Below are positions 1 through 10,806 of a stretch of DNA of 64,000 nt, in pieces. The notes under the pieces are model-generated. The model was not told the DNA's origin. It ran no database searches and saw nothing but the letters and a program-made list of their open reading frames with translations. A program made the translations under genes and the position numbers. Position 1 is the first letter of the stretch; each line of letters opens with the position of its first letter. This DNA is from CAVOGJ01 sp963700865 (GTDB lineage: Bacteria > Planctomycetota > Planctomycetia > Pirellulales > Pirellulaceae), in the NCBI GenBank assembly GCA_963700865.1, contig CAVOZC010000018.1:1240001-1304000 (forward strand). Reading direction: 5' to 3'.

Positions 1-1
1 C

Positions 2-646
2 ATGGCCGATGGTTGCACCATGAGCGCCAAGAAGGACGGGATGTCCAATATCGGCGGCTTTCTGGCGCTCAACGATCACCGGCTGGCGGCCAAGTGCCGC
101 GACATGTTGATCCTTACCGAAGGTTTTCCCACGTATGGGGGACTTGCCGGTTACGACCTGGAAGCGATCGCCGTCGGGCTGTACGAGGCGTTGCATGAGG
201 ATTACCTGCGCTACCGCATTCGCTCCGTGGCGTACTTGGGCGATAAACTGACAAGCGCCGGCATTCCTATCGTGCAGCCGCCGGGCGGCCATGCCATTTA
301 CATTGATGCCTTGGCCATGCTGCCCCACATTCCCCAAGCGGAGTACCCGGCCTGGTCTCTCTCGTTGGCACTTTACTTGGCCGGTGGCATTCGTTCGGTC
401 GAAATCGGGTCGGTGATGTTCGGTTTGCAGCCTGACGGGAGCGAGCGTCCGGCCGCCATGGAACTTGTCAGGCTGGCTTTTCCCCGTCGGGTTTATACCC
501 AAAGCCACGTCGACTATCTGGCTGAGGTGCTGCTCTGGCTGCAGACGCAAAAGGCACGGGTGGGGGGCGTGAAAATCATTTCCAGCCCTAATACGTTGCG
601 GCATTTCAGCGCCAAGCTCGCGCCGGTTGGCGAGTCCGTGTTCTGA
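2..646 (+). CDS. tnaA: Tryptophanase/tyrosine phenol-lyase family enzyme, 5'-truncated
   Basis: C-terminal half of a PLP-dependent beta-eliminating lyase, cut by the window start. The open frame begins at base 2 with ADGCTMSAKKDG followed by NIGGFL. This is the family's PLP-lysine segment, and one of the two adjacent lysines forms the Schiff base. Further conserved blocks are YGGLAGYDLEA, YLGDKL, PPGGHAIYIDA and the late FPRRVYTQSHVDYLAE, then LRHFSAKL near the end, which resembles tryptophanase slightly more than tyrosine phenol-lyase. Family members cleave tryptophan to indole, pyruvate and ammonia, or tyrosine to phenol; the substrate cannot be settled from this half. No break is visible in the part present. 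Confidence 0.88.
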   Translation: MADGCTMSAKKDGMSNIGGFLALNDHRLAAKCRDMLILTEGFPTYGGLAGYDLEAIAVGLYEALHEDYLRYRIRSVAYLGDKLTSAGIPIVQPPGGHAIYIDALAMLPHIPQAEYPAWSLSLALYLAGGIRSVEIGSVMFGLQPDGSERPAAMELVRLAFPRRVYTQSHVDYLAEVLLWLQTQKARVGGVKIISSPNTLRHFSAKLAPVGESVF

Positions 647-749
647 ACGTCACGCCCGCTGCTCCCCTGGTCGCGAACGGTTGCGACCCACTCGTGGGAT
701 GAACGTCCTTTCAGTAGCTGACTTTGAAGAGGGCGAGTACGATTGGCTG

Positions 750-2498
750 ATGAGCACAAATTATTTCAGCAGCCTGCTGCTCGTCAGCTTGGCCTCGTTC
801 TCCGCCTGGGGCCAGTTACGCATTGTCGACTACAACACGGCCGGGGGCCCGCGTGCCGGCATGGGGACGGTTCTGCAGGCCATCAGCGAGGATGCTTCGC
901 GCGGATTTTCCCGGCAGATTGACGTCTTGTCCTTGCAGGAACAGACCGACCAGTCCTCTCAGGCGATCGTCGATTTGCTCAACGGCATCTATGGGCCGGG
1001 TACGTACGACCGCGGGATCGTGGCAGGCGTGACCAGCGGGGCTGGACGACCCGGGCTGATCTACAACACCCAAACGGTTTCGCTGATCGACGAAGTCGCA
1101 TTCGGAACCGTCAATACCTCCGCCCAGGCCCGTCAGACGCTGCGTTACCAACTGCGACCGGTGGGGTACGACAGCACCGCCGATTTTTTTGTCTATTCCA
1201 ATCACTACAAGGCCTCCACCGGATCTTCAAATCAGGCGCGACGGCAGGTGGAAGCGGCAGCCCTCCGGGCGGATGCGGATGCCCTGGGTGAGGGGACCCA
1301 TGCCATTTACTCGGGCGACTTCAACATCCGTAGCAGCAGCGAAGCGAGTTACCAGACATTGCTGGCCAGCGGTCCCGGGCAGGCCTTCGACCCGGTGGAT
1401 GCCCCCGGCAACTGGAACGATTCAAGCCAGTTCAAATGGGTCCACACGCAGGCTCCCGCGGTGAACCCCTCGGGATTGGTCGGGGGGGGCGTCGATGATC
1501 GATTTGACTTTCAACTTGTAACTGGCGAATTCCTTGATGGTGAAGGATTGGATTACCTGAGTGGTTCCTATCACACGTTTGGAAACAATGGGACGCATCA
1601 GTTGAATGGTGCCATCAGCACGGGCACGGGAGCGGCTCCCAACGTGCTGGCGGCTCTGGAAGCGGTTTCCGACCACCTGCCCGTGGTGGCCGATTATCAG
1701 GTTCCCGCGTCGATGTATGCCTTCCTGACGAGTCTTCCCACGACCGTCACGCTGGGGAGCCTTGCCGAAGTGCTTGTCGGAGTCAGAAACGATGCCGATG
1801 TTGTCGTCCCCCTTGGGGCCGACGAGCTCGATTATCAGATTCTCGTGTCGGGTAATTTGTCGGGGGATTCTAGCGGCATTTCCCTGCCGCTCGACATCGC
1901 CCAGACCCACGCCATTACCTTGAACACTTCGACGCCGGGTCCCAAGAGCGGGACGATCATTGTGACGACGTCCAGCCAGGCAGCCGCCAATCCTTACTAC
2001 GAATTCAATTTTGACTATGAGGTCATGGCTTCGGCCGACTTCAATGCGGATGGTCTGACCAACGTGCAGGATCTCGATATGATGCTGGCGGTCGGACCGA
2101 TTGCGGATGGCGTCACGACAACGGCGGGCGTCACCGAGTTATTTGATCTCAATGGCGACGGCTTGATTGACACCATGGACGTGACGGAATGGCTCAGCGA
2201 CGCCGCCACCGCCAATGGGCTCGCAGCCCCCTATCTGTATGGGGACGCCAATCTCGACGGGGTCGTCGATTCGTCCGACTTCAACCTGTGGAATGGAAAC
2301 AAGTTTACCCAATCGCTCGCCTGGAACAGCGGCGATTTCAACGGCGACGGGGTCGTCGATTTGTCCGACTTCAACATTTGGAATGGCAATAAGTTTCAGT
2401 CTTCCGGGGGAACGCTAGTGCCGGAACCCGCCGGATTGTGGCTCGCCGTCGTGGCGCTCGCGGCCCTGTTCTGCCGCAGGCGGGCCGACGTCGGATAG
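750..2498 (+). CDS. Secreted endonuclease/exonuclease/phosphatase-fold protein with dockerin repeats and PEP-CTERM
   Basis: The ATG at 750 is chosen because it opens a clear signal peptide (MSTNYFSSLLLVSLASFSAWG); the open frame runs further upstream without a recognisable domain. Residues about 22-330 carry the EEP-fold signatures LSLQEQ (about residue 63), YSGDFN (about 189) and SDHLPVVADY (about 307), which bind metal and do phosphodiester hydrolysis in this superfamily. Residues about 430-550 hold four EF-hand-like dockerin loops (for example GDANLDGVVDSSDF and GDFNGDGVVDLSDF). The end is VPEP, a hydrophobic stretch and CRRRR-like basic tail, a PEP-CTERM sorting signal. It is closely related to the protein at 33759-35750. 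Substrate (extracellular DNA, phospholipid or other phosphodiester) is unknown. Confidence 0.85.
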   Translation: MSTNYFSSLLLVSLASFSAWGQLRIVDYNTAGGPRAGMGTVLQAISEDASRGFSRQIDVLSLQEQTDQSSQAIVDLLNGIYGPGTYDRGIVAGVTSGAGRPGLIYNTQTVSLIDEVAFGTVNTSAQARQTLRYQLRPVGYDSTADFFVYSNHYKASTGSSNQARRQVEAAALRADADALGEGTHAIYSGDFNIRSSSEASYQTLLASGPGQAFDPVDAPGNWNDSSQFKWVHTQAPAVNPSGLVGGGVDDRFDFQLVTGEFLDGEGLDYLSGSYHTFGNNGTHQLNGAISTGTGAAPNVLAALEAVSDHLPVVADYQVPASMYAFLTSLPTTVTLGSLAEVLVGVRNDADVVVPLGADELDYQILVSGNLSGDSSGISLPLDIAQTHAITLNTSTPGPKSGTIIVTTSSQAAANPYYEFNFDYEVMASADFNADGLTNVQDLDMMLAVGPIADGVTTTAGVTELFDLNGDGLIDTMDVTEWLSDAATANGLAAPYLYGDANLDGVVDSSDFNLWNGNKFTQSLAWNSGDFNGDGVVDLSDFNIWNGNKFQSSGGTLVPEPAGLWLAVVALAALFCRRRADVG

Positions 2499-2565
2499 GC
2501 TGCCAGCCAATCGTGTTCGGAACAAAAACACGCGGGAAGGAATCCAGCATCGCGGCGGCAGGCCA

Positions 2566-5248
2566 TCATTCCCACTGATTCTGCAAGCGCTCGGCAAGAT
2601 CGCTGAGCCGATGTTCGCAAGCGATGATCTTGCCTTCTCGGTCGACCAGCAGCAGGAAGGGAATACCGCGAACCCCATAACGGTCGGCCGCGTCACTCGT
2701 TTCCTTGCCCGCCAGTTGCCACCAGGGGAGGTCCACCTTGTCCAGAAACTCACGCAGGGCGTCGAGGTCCTCGTCAAGGCTGACCCCGACGATCTCCAAG
2801 CCGTCATCGTGGTGCTGTTCGTACAGCTTGAGCAGCTCTGGCATCGCCGCCTGGCAGGGCCCGCACCAGGTGGCCCAGAAATCGACGAGTACGACCTTGC
2901 CTCGCAGCGACGCGGCGGCAAAGACCGTTCCATCGACGGTGACACCTTGCAGGTCCAGCAGCTCTCCCACGGCAGAGTCTGCCTTGGCGTCCGCTGGGCC
3001 GATACGGCGACCGTAGCGTTTCAACGCGGGATCGTCGCTGGCGACGAGGATGGCCGAGAGCTCATCCAACCGTTTCTCCCGCGCGGCACTCTCCTCGATA
3101 CGGTTCATGGATTCGACCAGGGACGAGGCCATCCGCAAGTGGCGTTTGCCGAGCGTCGACCGTTTTTCGCTCAGATAATCGATCAGGGACTGCAGTAGCT
3201 CCTCGTCCGCTTCGCCACTCTCCGAGAGCAGCTTGGCCCGTTGTTCCCAGGTATAGAACTCGGCTCGGTCTCGTATCCGCGGCTCCGTCTCGTCGCGCAG
3301 ATCGTCGACGGACGCCAGCAACAACTGTTCAGCCGTCTCATCACCCAGGCAAGCGTCTCGATGCAGGTAGTCCCATTTCGATTCGGCGGCCAGCCACCGC
3401 CAGTTCGGCTTGTCGGTCGTGGCGAGCAAACGATCGGCCGCATCGCAGATCGCTTGCCGAAAACCGTCTCGGAACTGAATGCTGGGCGATTTGTCACGCA
3501 TCGTGGCCAGGAAAAGTACGAGTTCGCGATCGGAAAGATGGGGGTCGGGGGCGTAAGGATTCGCGGCGGCTTCCTCCGCGGACATCGCCGCCGGTGATTG
3601 GGAATCCCCTGACTCGTCCTCCGCTTTCGCTCCGTCATCATCCGCATCTTGTCCCTGGGGTTCGTCGGTGTCTTCCGTTGCTGCGTCTTCTCCGAGGATC
3701 ATCTCCAATTCGTCATCCGACGCTGGGGTATCCGTGGCGTTGCTGGCGGCCATCGCTTCGGCAACCGCGGCCGCAATCCGCGGTCCCCTCAGATGCGTGG
3801 CAACGACCTTGCCGTCCTCGTTGAGGAGCAAGATAAAGGGGAGCATCTCGACCCCATATCGCTGGGCGTTCGGATCGGGAGTGGTGGCGGAGGGCTCTGC
3901 GGAAATCACACTGGTCCAGGGAAGCTGGTTGGCTGTGACAAATTGTTGGCCATTCTCGCGATCGGCATCCAGGCAGACACCCACCACCTCCAGGCCGTCC
4001 GCATGGAATGCATCGTAGCACTTGCGAATGTCAACGAGTTCCTCGCGGCAAGGTTCGCACCACGTGGCCCAGAAATCGATCAATACAAGATGGCCTCGAT
4101 ACTGATCCCAACGGAACTCGTCGGCATTCAAGGGGTCTCCCGTGATTTCGACGACCGTTCCCGGCAACTGCAAACGCGTTTCCGCCAGCGCCAATCCTTT
4201 GCGGATGGTATTGCTTAGTTCATCTTGCAAGTCGTCCGCGGACTGCTCCATGACGTTGTCCAACTTGTTGTAGACTTGACCCGCCAGCTCCAAGTCCGCG
4301 GCGTTTTCGATCTGCTGGGCAGTATCCATCACGACGCCCAGGCCAATCGATTGCCGCTGGGCGAGTATCTCGTCCACCGCCTGCATTAGCGGTTGATTGT
4401 CTTTCTCCTTGGCGAGCAGCCAGTCGTTCGCCAGCACCTGCAGCCGCAACAAGCTGGCTTGCCGCAGTTCGGCTTCCGCCAGACGGGCCAGCTCCTTGTC
4501 TTCATGGCCTCGATAGGTCTCGCCAAGCAGTTGGGCCCCGCGCACGGCGGCAGCCGTGTGTCCGACCGACGCCAGCAGATCGACGGTCTCGCTGACAGCG
4601 TAGAAGAGTTGCTGATCTTTCATGGGACCGGCCAGTAAGGACTCCAATTCCGCCACCAGCGGCGCGGAGGAGGCTGCGGGGTCGAGGGCCAACGTGTCCA
4701 CATGGGTCGTGAAGATGGCGATTTTCCCGGCGTGTGCCAACGCAACTTCATTGCTGGCCGCAGCTTCCTGAGCGCAGGATGGCAATTCTTCGGCGGCAGC
4801 GGCATCTCCATTGCGGGCCGCGATCTGAAGCGATTCGAGTTTGATGAGCATGGCTGCCGTGTGGAATTCAGGTTCCGTTTCCAGTGCCAGCACGTTTTCC
4901 GCCGCCGCGATCCGCGCGCATGCGATAGCCGCGATCTTCCATCCGCTCCAGTTCATTACTCCCTTGGGGCTCGTCGAGCACCATGGCATTCATGAACTCC
5001 ATCAGTGCTTCCGGACCCCCGTCGGGGAGAGGGTAACGGAGCACCTCGGTCGATGCTTCGTCCGGCGACGAAGTTGAGGGTTCGTTCGGCGACGTGGGAT
5101 TCGCCGCGGCGGTCGTCGACGGGGGCTTGTCGGTGTCGCTATCCGAGACTGCGCCGTCGCGGCGGCAACCCAGGGAGAGGACGGAACAGCCACTGACGAT
5201 GAGCAAGAGCCAGCAGGTCCCACGCATGCCTTGATTCCACCGGCGCAT
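2566..5248 (-). CDS. TlpA-like lipoprotein with two thioredoxin domains (frameshifted)
   Basis: Two overlapping minus-strand frames make one protein of about 893 aa. The 5' part (5248 down to about 4935) starts with a lipoprotein signal ending LSLGC and a Pro/Ser/Thr-rich linker. The rest (main frame 4989-2566) continues without loss of sense if one extra base near 4926-4932 is ignored. The body has a helical segment, then thioredoxin-fold domain 1 with WATWCEPC (near 4060) and domain 2 with WATWCGPC (near 2865), separated by an acidic linker. TlpA/ResA-type proteins are membrane-tethered periplasmic thiol-disulfide oxidoreductases. The break is probably a sequencing indel; real inactivation is the alternative. 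Confidence 0.8.
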
Positions 5249-5343
5249 ATTTCATTTCCTGCAAGAGAACCGTTGCGAACACCAGGAGTTGACCCTGATT
5301 CTATGCGAAGTGAGCCAGTCAGGGGCACCCGGTTCCCCGCCGA

Positions 5344-6287
5344 TTAGGGTCGTTCGGCGTGGGGCACGATTTCGATCCGAGCCGATTTGCTTTGGCGGCC
5401 AGCCAAATTGCGAAACAAGCGTTGGGTGGCCGACAAGATGACCTGCTCGCGGACATCCCTCAGCGACCGCTCGCCTGGCTGGACTTCCAGGCAACGGATG
5501 AGATGCACGCCCGCGGGAGTCACCACCGGCGGGCTGATCTCGTCGACGTCGAGTTGAAAAGCGGCGTCCAAAAATGCCGGATGCATCGTCCCCTGGCGTT
5601 CCAGCCAGCCAAGATCACCCCCCTCCGGAGCGGACGGCGCCTGCGAGAGGGACCGCGCGGCCGTTTCGAACGACTCTTTGCCCTCCAGGATGGCTTGCCT
5701 GACCCGCGCTGCCTCCTGCACCCGGTCATCGATTTCCGCAGGGGTGGTTCTCCAGAGGATGTGGGCCACGTGAATTCGCGTGCCGTCAAAATCGCGCTGG
5801 TGATCGGCAAAATACTTTTCCAAACGGCTGGCGGTTAACTGCTTGTCCACGAAGCGGAACCAACCGATCTTCCAGGCGAAGAGCCGCCGCAGGGCCGCCT
5901 CGTCCATTCCGCTGCCCTCATAATATTCCGCCAGTGTCATCCCGCGACTGGCGAACGTCTTCGTCCATCGCTTGATCTCGAGATCCACTTCCTGCTGCGA
6001 AGCGCCCCGTGAGCGGGCTTGCAGATAGTCGAGGACCAGTTGACGATCGATCAGCGTGCGCAGCATGGCCGGTTCCGCGGCCAACCGTTGCGCGGCGGGG
6101 AGTTCGGCCAACCATGCGTCCAACTCGGCGCGAAGATTTCGGCGTCGTTGATCCTGGCGATGACGTCGCGGCGAGTGGTTGCTGTCGCGAGTGGCTGGGC
6201 CGCAGCCACCTGCGGCGACAGCAGCAAGACGCCTATGGTGAGGATTCGCGTCGTGACTCCGCGAAGCATGGGAAGGTACGGCCGCAT
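5344..6287 (-). CDS. Parvulin-type peptidyl-prolyl isomerase, exported (frameshifted)
   Basis: A PpiC/SurA-like foldase. The C-terminal frame carries a SurA_N-like helical region and a rotamase domain with HVAHILWRT, GGDLGWL and GVHLIRCLE, the usual parvulin landmarks. The signal peptide (MRPYLPMLRGVTTRILTIGV onward) and the text VIARINDAEIF lie in a neighbouring frame. The two frames join if one base is missing near 6130-6134, giving about 314 aa. The start at 6287 is chosen for the signal peptide; 6269 is an in-frame alternative and neither has a strong Shine-Dalgarno sequence. It lies just downstream of the acid phosphatase gene on the same strand. Expected role: folding of exported proteins. 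Confidence 0.8.
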
Positions 6288-6381
6288 GTGGAAGAGACCG
6301 TCGTTGGTGTGTAGCGATGATACGCGCCCAGGAAAGCACCGCCCATTTGGCAGGGGGGCGAAAGCCAGCATATCCCCCGGG

Positions 6382-7443
6382 CTACTCGCCCGTCCACAAA
6401 TGCGCCCGTTTGCGTTGTAGTTTCGAATCACGCGGTGCGGCATCGTCAAAATCGTAGAGGGCCCGTTCCCAACTTCCGTAATTGGGGTTGGGGAGCAGGA
6501 ACCATCGCGTTCCCCAGTAGTCCGAGTAGTTGGCGGCGATCCGTCGACGATCCGCGGCAGTCGGTTTGTATCCGATGTTGACGAAATCGTTCAAATCGTC
6601 ACCGATCAGCAGCAGGATGCGATGGTCGCGGGCGATCCAATCGCGACGGGATGTCTTGTCGGAACCCCAATCGGGTTGTTCCCTTTTCGAGAGGATGTTG
6701 TCTTGTGGATTGTCGACAGCACGCAGTCCCAAGGCCTCCAAGTTGTGCCGTGTTGACGACTCGACGGAGTATTCACGATTGGTCACAAAGTAGATGGCCA
6801 CATTCCTCGCCCGACAGGCCTCGAGAAAGGATTTGGCACCGGGGATGGCGCGCGCCTGTTCCCGAGCGACCCAGGCATTCCACATCTGGGGATCGTATTC
6901 TCCTTCGATTTGAATCAACTTGGCCTGGAAGCCTGAGTTGTCGAGTACTGTCTCGTCCACGTCGAGTACGACGGCCGGCGGCAGACGGTCGTTGTCGAGA
7001 GGTTCTCCGCGCGCCGCCGCGTCTCGCAACTGAATCGCTTGGGGGGGCCAGGCCGACCAGACCGGATCGTCCCCGGCGGCCGACAACTGCAAGGTGGCCA
7101 GCCGATACGTCTGTTCGGCAATCGCCGGGTATTCCGCCGACGTCTGCATCCAGACCGTGGCATCGAGATCTTCGTGAGACCAATCGGGGGGCCCCGTCAC
7201 GTAGGGCGGCGGATTGCCGGTTGTGGCCGGAGTGCTCGAGTGAGCTCCTCTGCCGCTGTCCGGGGTCGCCCGCTGGGCGGCGGCCGACGCGCGGTGCCGC
7301 GGCGGGGGGGCAGGCGTGCAACCAGACATCGCCCACACCAGGATGAGTACCCACCATCCGCACGCCGGAGCCGTGAAGCGGGCGATGGTGACTCGCCGCC
7401 TCGAGACGATTCGGTGTCTATCGAGTGAAGTTGGAGCCATCAT
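6382..7443 (-). CDS. HAD-type acid phosphatase lipoprotein, e(P4)/class B-C family
   Basis: Starts with a basic N-terminus, hydrophobic stretch and lipobox (WAMSGC), so it is probably a lipid-anchored envelope protein of 353 aa. After a low-complexity linker comes the HAD core: DVDETVLDNS (nucleophile Asp and acid/base Asp), then YFVTNRE (motif II Thr) and LIGDDLNDF (motif IV acidic residues). This pattern is typical of the lipoprotein e(P4)/OlpA 5'-nucleotidase group, which removes phosphate from nucleotides outside the cytoplasm. The frame is intact. The gene ends about 95 bp before the parvulin gene, and the two may be co-transcribed. Confidence 0.85.
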   Translation of the reverse strand: MMAPTSLDRHRIVSRRRVTIARFTAPACGWWVLILVWAMSGCTPAPPPRHRASAAAQRATPDSGRGAHSSTPATTGNPPPYVTGPPDWSHEDLDATVWMQTSAEYPAIAEQTYRLATLQLSAAGDDPVWSAWPPQAIQLRDAAARGEPLDNDRLPPAVVLDVDETVLDNSGFQAKLIQIEGEYDPQMWNAWVAREQARAIPGAKSFLEACRARNVAIYFVTNREYSVESSTRHNLEALGLRAVDNPQDNILSKREQPDWGSDKTSRRDWIARDHRILLLIGDDLNDFVNIGYKPTAADRRRIAANYSDYWGTRWFLLPNPNYGSWERALYDFDDAAPRDSKLQRKRAHLWTGE

Positions 7444-7587
7444 TTGCTTTCAGAAGTCGACCAGGTCATTCCCATGATGGGCGATTCTTGATTAGATTGA
7501 GCCTCCCTGCAATGCGTCTGCTCGAACAGTTGGTATAACCTGAGGCGGTTATCGCTGATTCCCTCGCACTCACCTTGCTGGTTTTCC

Positions 7588-9012
7588 ATGCAGCCCGACC
7601 CCACAAGATACGATCTCCTCCCTCGATCCTCGCGTGGCAGGGTCCTCTCCGTTGGCCTGTGGTGCGCGCTGGGCGTTCTTGCCGGCTGTGACGCCCGCCC
7701 CGAGTTGCCAGCGGCGTCCCCGCCCGCCACGGCAGTCGGGAGTGAGGCAGCGCCGCCATCCAAGCCCATGTCGGTGGCGCAAGCCGCGTCCCTCCCGGCG
7801 GCCTCCGCCGCGGAAGAGCCGCCCGCGACCGGTCTGGGATCGGACGAGGGCCTGCCGGTCGTCTCCTGGAGCGAGGCTCGACAAGTCGCCGGTAAGGTGG
7901 CCAAGGTCTATGGCAGGGTCACGCAAGTCGGTCATACAGCCAAGATTCATTTTTTGAATTTTTCGCGCGACCGTTCGGCTTTCAGCGCGGTCATCTTCTC
8001 TCCGAATGATGAGAAGTTTGGCGATAAGCTGGAATCGCTGTTTCAAGGCCAGCTGGTGACAATTCGCGGACCGGTGACACTGTTCAAGAACAGTCCCCAG
8101 ATCGTGGTCGTCGATCCATGGCAGATCGAGGTCGTCGCTGAGTTACCGACGACGAGTCTTCCCGCGGTACCATCGATTCGAACGGGCGAGGAACTGGTCG
8201 TTGGTTCGTTTAACGTCGAGAATCTGTTTGATGATGTTGACAATCCGTATCGCGACGACGAGACGACGCCCGCGAAGCCGCGCGAAGAACTGAAAGCAGT
8301 GGCACGCGTCATTCGCGAAATCAACGCGGACATTCTGGCTTTGCAGGAGGTAGAGAATCGCGGCTATCTCCAACGCTTTCTTGATACCATGTTGCCGGAG
8401 ATGGGCTATCAACAGGTAGTGCTCTTTGAGGGCAACGACCAGCGCGGGATTGATGTGTGTCTGGTGTCGCGCGTGCCCATTGGGAGAGTCACGTCCCACC
8501 GGCATCTTGTGTTTCCGGGAATGGACGGAGGGGAGCAGCGGTTTAGCCGGGACTTGCTCTGCGCGGAAGTCCTGCCAACAGATGGCGACCCGTTTGAGGT
8601 GTGGGTCGTCCATTTGAAGAGCAATAGCGGCGGGCGAGCGGCCGCCGAGCCCATTCGCATGGGTGAGGCTCACGCCCTACACGGGATCATCGCGGCTCGC
8701 TTGGAACGCGAGCCACAAGCGGCTTTTCTCCTGTGTGGCGATTTCAACGACACGTTTGAAAGCGCCACGATTCAGACGATTCTCGGGCAGCCAAAACTGC
8801 TCCAGCCGATCTTCGGCAATCTGACTCGAGATCACTGGGTGACATACAATCGTGAACCGTATCGAAATATGATCGATTTCATCTTCTGTTCGCCAGCCAT
8901 GGCGCGGCGTTACGTCGACAAATCGTTTGCCATTCGGCTCAGCACGGAGGAGGAATCGGGTTCCGATCACAATCCGATCTCCGCCCGATTCCGCAAGTCG
9001 GCTTCCCGCTGA
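7588..9012 (+). CDS. Endonuclease/exonuclease/phosphatase-fold lipoprotein with N-terminal OB-like region
   Basis: 474 aa, intact. The N-terminus has a hydrophobic stretch ending LGVLAGC, a lipobox, followed by an Ala/Pro-rich linker. Residues about 85-185 (GKVAKVYGRVTQVG to LVTIRGPV) look like an OB-fold of the kind found next to extracellular nucleases; this is inference. Residues about 205-470 are the EEP domain with SFNVENLFDD, ILALQEVENR, WVVHLKSN, CGDFNDTFES and GSDHNPISARF, so all catalytic landmarks are present. It is divergently arranged with the acid phosphatase gene (144-bp gap). Together with that phosphatase it could scavenge phosphate and nucleosides from external nucleic acids. 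Confidence 0.85.
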   Translation: MQPDPTRYDLLPRSSRGRVLSVGLWCALGVLAGCDARPELPAASPPATAVGSEAAPPSKPMSVAQAASLPAASAAEEPPATGLGSDEGLPVVSWSEARQVAGKVAKVYGRVTQVGHTAKIHFLNFSRDRSAFSAVIFSPNDEKFGDKLESLFQGQLVTIRGPVTLFKNSPQIVVVDPWQIEVVAELPTTSLPAVPSIRTGEELVVGSFNVENLFDDVDNPYRDDETTPAKPREELKAVARVIREINADILALQEVENRGYLQRFLDTMLPEMGYQQVVLFEGNDQRGIDVCLVSRVPIGRVTSHRHLVFPGMDGGEQRFSRDLLCAEVLPTDGDPFEVWVVHLKSNSGGRAAAEPIRMGEAHALHGIIAARLEREPQAAFLLCGDFNDTFESATIQTILGQPKLLQPIFGNLTRDHWVTYNREPYRNMIDFIFCSPAMARRYVDKSFAIRLSTEEESGSDHNPISARFRKSASR

Positions 9013-9022
9013 TACCGGGCGA

Positions 9023-10806
9023 TTAACGAGCCGCGTTTGACGTCCGCAATCCGCCCTGCGGCTCCGGCTGGCGGATGTAGACATCGGCCGCCCCGATGAC
9101 GCTCCCGGTGTGATTCTCGAGTGACAGGCGGGCGTGGCTGGGACCTTGAGCCAGGCTGGGGACCTGCATTTCAATCGCGAAGCGGCCAGCCTGAACCGCG
9201 ACCTGCCGCTGATACCAGCGGGGATTATTGGCCCGCGTATAGATGGCGGTCATTTCCCGCAACGCGGCGTCGTCTTCTGCTGGAGCTCGTCGGCGGGGCG
9301 GCGTGAAGGTCAGCCGATCGCGTCGGCAAACGAGCTCCACCTGACAAATCCCCTCGAACGGCGCCACGCCTCGCAAGACAAGGACACCGCCGGCGTCCAC
9401 CGTCGTGGGACAGTGCAAATCAATTTGGCTTGGCTGCGACACGCGCAGCAGGGGATCTCCCAGCAGATTAAACAGCTGCTCATGTTCCGCGCGCTCCACG
9501 GGTAATTGTTCTTTGGTGGGACTGAGCGTTTTTGCCAGGGAATCAATCAGTTTGCGATTCTTGCCACCTGCCGTTTCCGAGGCGAGTCCCCGCTTGCCTT
9601 GCAACATCAATTGTCCCAGGGTCGTCTCCGGCTGCTGAAAAAACGCCTCCATCAGCGCAGTGCCCAAAACCGCCATGCTGTAGGGCATGGTGACCCGTGA
9701 CGCAGCCAAAACCGCAACCGGCCCGTCGTCGGTACGCAGCATCCGTTCCGCGAGACAATCCTCGGGTTGGTCAAAGGCGCCGGTGTAGCATGCCAGCAAA
9801 ATGGCAATTGGTGAACCGTGGCTGGCGCGGAACCGAGCCACATCGCCGGCCTCCAGAACCGGAACGGCCGCATCGCCGACGCGAAATCGGTCCAACCGCG
9901 AGGGGTGTCCGTGCCCCATATAGACCCAGAATAGACATCCTTGCTCTACCTGGCTGAGTAGGTTGTCGCGAAAAGCACGAGGATCCGGGCAGAAAGGGCT
10001 GCGCCAATTTCCGTAGGTCATCGTGGTGCGATAGGCGGGAGGAATTCCGTCAGCCAGGAATTTCTTGGCCGCGGTCTCGATCACCGTGTCCGCCAAAACT
10101 CCAAACTCGCCGACTGCTGCAGCCAAATGGACCGTTCGCCGCCAGCCGCCGGTGCGCGGCAGTGACTCATAGCGTATGATCCGATCGACGATCTTTTCCA
10201 ATTGCGCCGAGGTGTCGGCGCTCAGCCGCCCCACGGGGACATCGGGGACGCCGTCCCCATTCATGTCGCCGTAAGGATTGTCCGTCGCCACGTGCTCCTC
10301 CGCCCCAAGGGCGGCGTTGATCGTGGCCGGCACGAAGAGAGGCGGCACACTGCGATCTCGAATCGCCATGTCGTCCTGCATGGTTAAATCGCCATCCCCC
10401 ACCAACACAATCGCGCTGAGAGGTCGCAATCTGGCCTGACGGCGAATCGTCGCCAAAATATCGGCCGCACTCAAGCGACCATCAATCTGGAAAATGCGAT
10501 AGCCTTGCTGCTGGCGATAGTCGATCCAGCGGGCAAACGTGGGTAGAAAGGCCGGTGGGCACACGACGATCACATTCTCGACATCGCCTGTGTGGCGGGA
10601 CGAGGCACCGGCCAAGCCACCTTGGCCCGTGAGATCAAGGGCCGGCGGAACGGCGATGCCAGCATCCGAGATGGTGATCTGCGTCGGAAACGTCGCAGCG
10701 GTCGGCTTGGGGGCTTGGCCGCGCTCGGTGTCGCCGCCGGCAGGATGGCCACGACAACGACCAGCCAGGCGTGGGCAGACGCAAAGTAGAATCGTTGACG
10801 TGGCAC
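9023..10806 (-). CDS. Peptidase C25 (gingipain)-like secreted protease (frameshifted near N-terminus)
   Basis: The main open frame (10615-9023) matches the gingipain catalytic domain: LVGDGD, ATDNPYGDMNGDG, VPVGRLSA, the catalytic His region WVYMGHGHPSRLD and the catalytic Cys region ILLACYTGAFD, followed by an immunoglobulin-like C-terminal region. The signal peptide is encoded from a GTG at 10806 (FYFASAHAWLVVVVAILPAA) in a different frame. The two fit if one C/G is missing from the run at 10709-10713, giving about 594 aa. GGGAAAG lies just upstream of the GTG. C25 enzymes are Arg/Lys-specific cysteine proteases; specificity here is unknown. It is convergent with the lipoprotein gene that ends at 9012. 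Confidence 0.8.
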
